A DNA stretch of 64,000 nt from Amaranthus tricolor (Eukaryota > Streptophyta > Magnoliopsida > Caryophyllales > Amaranthaceae): assembly GCF_026212465.1 (NCBI RefSeq), contig NC_080051.1, forward strand, positions 22,544,727 through 22,608,726, written 5' to 3'. Both the position numbers and the translations under genes were made by a program. Shown piece after piece: positions 62,501-64,000 of this stretch (position 1 is the stretch's first letter; every line of letters starts with the position of its first letter). Under the pieces are notes generated by a model. That model was not told where the DNA came from. It ran no database searches and worked only from the letters and a program-made list of their open reading frames with translations.

Positions 62501-63574
62501 TATTTAAGCCAAAAGTGTTCCAAGATTCCTTTTAATATAGCAATTAGGTATGAAATATTAGTTTTGCTAATATTTATATGTATCTAAATAGCAAGATAAC
62601 GGAAAAATAAAAAATAGCAAACCCAACAAGCAAAATTGTTTTAAAATAATTTGGTCCGGTTTTAGGTGTTAAGAGGTTTGATGCGATTTGAAAAAATAAA
62701 TAATTTAACTGTGCAAGGTACCAAGTTGCACCGTGTTCACTCCTATTAACATTGCACAAGAATAACTATTGAAAAGCATACCTGATGCATTGGACTGATC
62801 ATCGCCTTCTCCCTGAAAAGTAAGTTTTGACCACTCAGTACATTAAATTTCAAATAACAAAGTCTCAATGAATGGTGCAATGAGAATGGAGTTAACACCT
62901 GTGAGTAGATTCTTCGAGCAGCTTCTAACTGAGACATCTCTGTATCCAATTTGTTGACCATCTCCAGAACGTCAGGTGTGCCAACAAATTGCACAAATCT
63001 AGTAGATAAAGTAGCAATACATCAATAGATATACTTGGCAACGATGAATTGAGCAATGTACTTATCTTTAGACTCATCATCATATCTACTTACCTAGTAT
63101 ATCTCTCTCATAGAAACTATGATCACAATCTGGGGAAGTTTGGATAATGACAAACCATACTCTTATAATAAAAAATTAACGAGGTTGCGGCTAGTGAGCC
63201 CTAAGCTCAAGAAGATCTTTAGAAGAATAATCAAAAAATATGCTAACCTCTCAACAGTTCCCTTAGTAAACCATGTTTCAGCATTTTTATATCTGTCGAC
63301 CTCGAGTTTAATTGATTTCACAGCCAAAGCAATTTGCTCCTGTGCAACCTTCAAGTGAGTAACAAAAGGCTTTACAAGTCCAGAGGCAAGCCTTTCTGTG
63401 GTGCCATCATAAGAAACAAGCAAATCACAGCTGCCAGACGAACAAAGAAATTATATGAAAAAAAAAAAAAAACAATGCCAATACATTCACAAATCCATAT
63501 AATGCAAATCCTCACCAAGACCGTCCAGGAGACAATTGAAATACAGCATAGTCAATAGGCACATCTGATGTCAT
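48735..63574 (-). CDS. COP1-interacting protein 7 (CIP7)-like protein, 10 exons
   Basis: Exons in transcript order: 63516-63574, 63248-63430, 62899-62998, 62782-62812, 57079-57121, 55523-55675, 53315-55418, 51891-53214, 50689-50757, 48735-48799; 4131 nt, 1376 aa, all GT-AG. The start [16 protein letters not shown] leads into the conserved N-terminal region: [79 protein letters not shown]. The long Ser/Thr/Lys-rich, probably disordered middle contains [19 protein letters not shown] and an Arg-Ala-Glu-Met coiled-coil-like stretch ([15 protein letters not shown]). The tail ends [20 protein letters not shown]7 is a light-signalling nuclear factor bound by the E3 ligase COP1; the biochemical role of this subfamily is unclear. 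Annotators sometimes call it GPI-anchored adhesin-like; I see no signal peptide or GPI signal. Exon 9 (69 nt) was placed by frame and the family-like [14 protein letters not shown]. Confidence 0.92.
49127..49445. mobile_element. hAT-like foldback MITE in last CIP7-like intron
   Basis: The left end GGGGTGTTTGGCAATTGACT and right end ATGAACCAAACATC face each other. Internal inverted words occur (AGCCAGTTG / CAACTGG-like, GGCTTTT / AAAAGCC). GGGTGTTTGG termini are common in plant hAT-type MITEs. Exact ends uncertain. Confidence 0.6.
49446..50688 (-). other. Remainder of the last CIP7-like intron
   Basis: Intron sequence between exons 9 and 10. No transposon ends or gene recognised. The ORF at 49986-50252 is not supported by any family feature. 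Confidence 0.55.
51459..51848. mobile_element. Foldback MITE in CIP7-like intron 8
   Basis: The left end AGGGTGTTTAGTTTGAAAG and right end CCTATCCAAACACTCCCT are inverted repeats. The interior has opposed words (GGAAAATATTTTTCAGTG / GGAAAATTACTTTTTCCC; TTTGGTTTG / CCAACCAAACAA). It ends about 42 bp from the donor of exon 8. Confidence 0.65.
56015..56452. mobile_element. MITE with 40-bp inverted ends and GTTACTTTT units
   Basis: Left AGTGAGAATCATCC..ATATGAGAACCGTGAGAACC and right GGTTCTCGCGGTTCTCATAT..GGTTCTCACT are near-perfect inverted repeats of about 42 bp. Between them GTTACTTTT recurs on the left half and AAAAGTAAC on the right half, each next to A/T runs. It sits in the CIP7-like intron between exons 5 and 6. 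No coding capacity. Confidence 0.82.
56463..56568. repeat. (AT)n microsatellite
   Basis: About 105 bp of alternating A/T with a few interruptions (GTATATG, AAATATA). Directly after the MITE at 56015-56452. Confidence 0.95.
56616..56686 (+). repeat. RTE-type LINE 3' tail fragment
   Basis: Reads GGAACTGATATATTGGTTCA, then CCAATCTTTTGGAATTAAGG and CTCTGGCATTGTTG. It matches, in the opposite orientation, the 3' terminus of the minus-strand RTE copy at 30564. A 5'-truncated insertion in the CIP7-like intron. Confidence 0.75.
57320..59420 (-). mobile_element. L1-type LINE remnant in CIP7-like intron 4
   Basis: On the minus strand, from high to low coordinate: an endonuclease C-terminal region near 59225-59100 ([14 protein letters not shown]), reverse transcriptase boxes near 58400 ([14 protein letters not shown]), 58306-58265 ([11 protein letters not shown]) and 58120-58090 ([12 protein letters not shown]), a decayed YADDT-like site near 57975, and a C-terminal [19 protein letters not shown] near 57500-57430. 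Frames are broken by stops and indels, so it is inactive. It lies in the same strand as the host gene. Confidence 0.82.
59421..62781 (-). other. Rest of the 5.7-kb CIP7-like intron 4
   Basis: No gene recognised. It contains a 60-bp-spaced direct repeat (ATGAATAGCGAGATGCAA at 59641 and 59701). A cluster of CAAAGTGTCTTCACC/TTTAAGCAAGCAA words lies at 61630-61835. The stretch 60480-60900 is less AT-rich and may be an unrecognised LTR or other old repeat. No transposase or reverse transcriptase motif was seen here. Confidence 0.55.
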
Positions 63575-64000
63575 TTTCTCCCGGTCAACACAATATCGAT
63601 TCAAATTTCTACAACCTTGGTCTTGCAATCAAATGTAAGTACACCTCACCAAGAAACAAGATCTTTTGGTCCATAACATAGAAAACTTCAATACCTGAAT
63701 GAATAAATAGAAAATTACTTTCAGCTAAAGCAAACAATATTATCTATCACTTTAGTCATTCCATATCTACAAACCAATGCCAATATAGTAACAACTGAGA
63801 GTGAGCTAAAATCAAGTGTGGAACCTCTTCCAAAGTAATATGAAGAATCTTAATGTAAAGCTAAGTAAATGAGAGTGAGAAATTGACAACCAAATCAATG
63901 AACTACTCCTTAAAGAAAAACAGTATGAAATTAACCATAATATCAACAATAATAGATCCCAATTTCCAAAATTGAAACCAAATTGCAATTGAAAGATACT
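63575..64000 (-). other. 5' UTR / promoter side of the CIP7-like gene
   Basis: Upstream of the ATG on the minus strand. The ATG context is GGGAGAAAATGACA. No TATA box or 5'-UTR intron could be assigned with confidence; the transcription start may lie beyond the window. Confidence 0.4.

Overview
This is plant nuclear DNA, almost certainly from a eudicot. Coding sequence is split into many short exons by AT-rich GT-AG introns. Introns and intergenic stretches are packed with plant transposons: Stowaway-type MITEs, RTE-type and L1-type LINEs, and a Ty3/gypsy chromovirus remnant. The proteins are closest to dicot families. I cannot name the species from sequence alone.

Layout, left to right. (1) 1-1925: decayed Ty3/gypsy chromovirus pol end plus a probable 3' LTR, + strand. 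(2) 2923-8705, +: UBP1/RBP47-type triple-RRM RNA-binding protein. Eleven exons are visible; the Gln-rich first exon is not in the window. (3) 9200-10650: intergenic, with a degenerate AT-rich minisatellite just upstream of the next gene. (4) 10652-37391, +: complete NUP107 nucleoporin gene, 24 exons over 26.7 kb, 1077 codons plus stop. Its introns hold RTE LINEs, Stowaway elements, a possible LTR and a G24 tract, and one intron uses a GC donor. (5) 37392-40065: intergenic, with a ~0.7-1 kb foldback element and an (ATT)n array. (6) 40066-43393, +: ALKBH1-class Fe(II)/2-oxoglutarate dioxygenase, 4 exons, 533 aa, with an internal 42-residue tandem duplication. (7) 43664-45132: 113-bp tandem repeat and a small inverted-end element. 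(8) 45293-46927, +: intronless berberine-bridge-enzyme-like secreted flavoprotein. (9) 47875-47947, +: tRNA-Lys(CTT). (10) 48735-63574, minus: CIP7-like (COP1-interacting protein 7 related) gene, 10 exons, 1376 aa. Its introns contain MITEs, an (AT)n array and an L1-type LINE remnant. 63575-64000 is its upstream region or 5' UTR.

Exon chains were built by hand from frame continuity and splice sites. For all three complete multi-exon genes the joined exons sum to a multiple of three: 3234, 1602 and 4131 nt including stop. This is a strong internal check. The set UBP1 / NUP107 / AlkB-type dioxygenase / CIP7-like resembles an Arabidopsis chromosome 3 block as I remember it. The block therefore looks like ordinary conserved housekeeping genes, enlarged by transposons and interrupted by a BBE-like gene and a tRNA. 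I found no operon-like or defence-type system. The novelty here lies in gene structure (GC-AG intron, internal duplication, first exon displaced by a retroelement) and in non-coding repeats.
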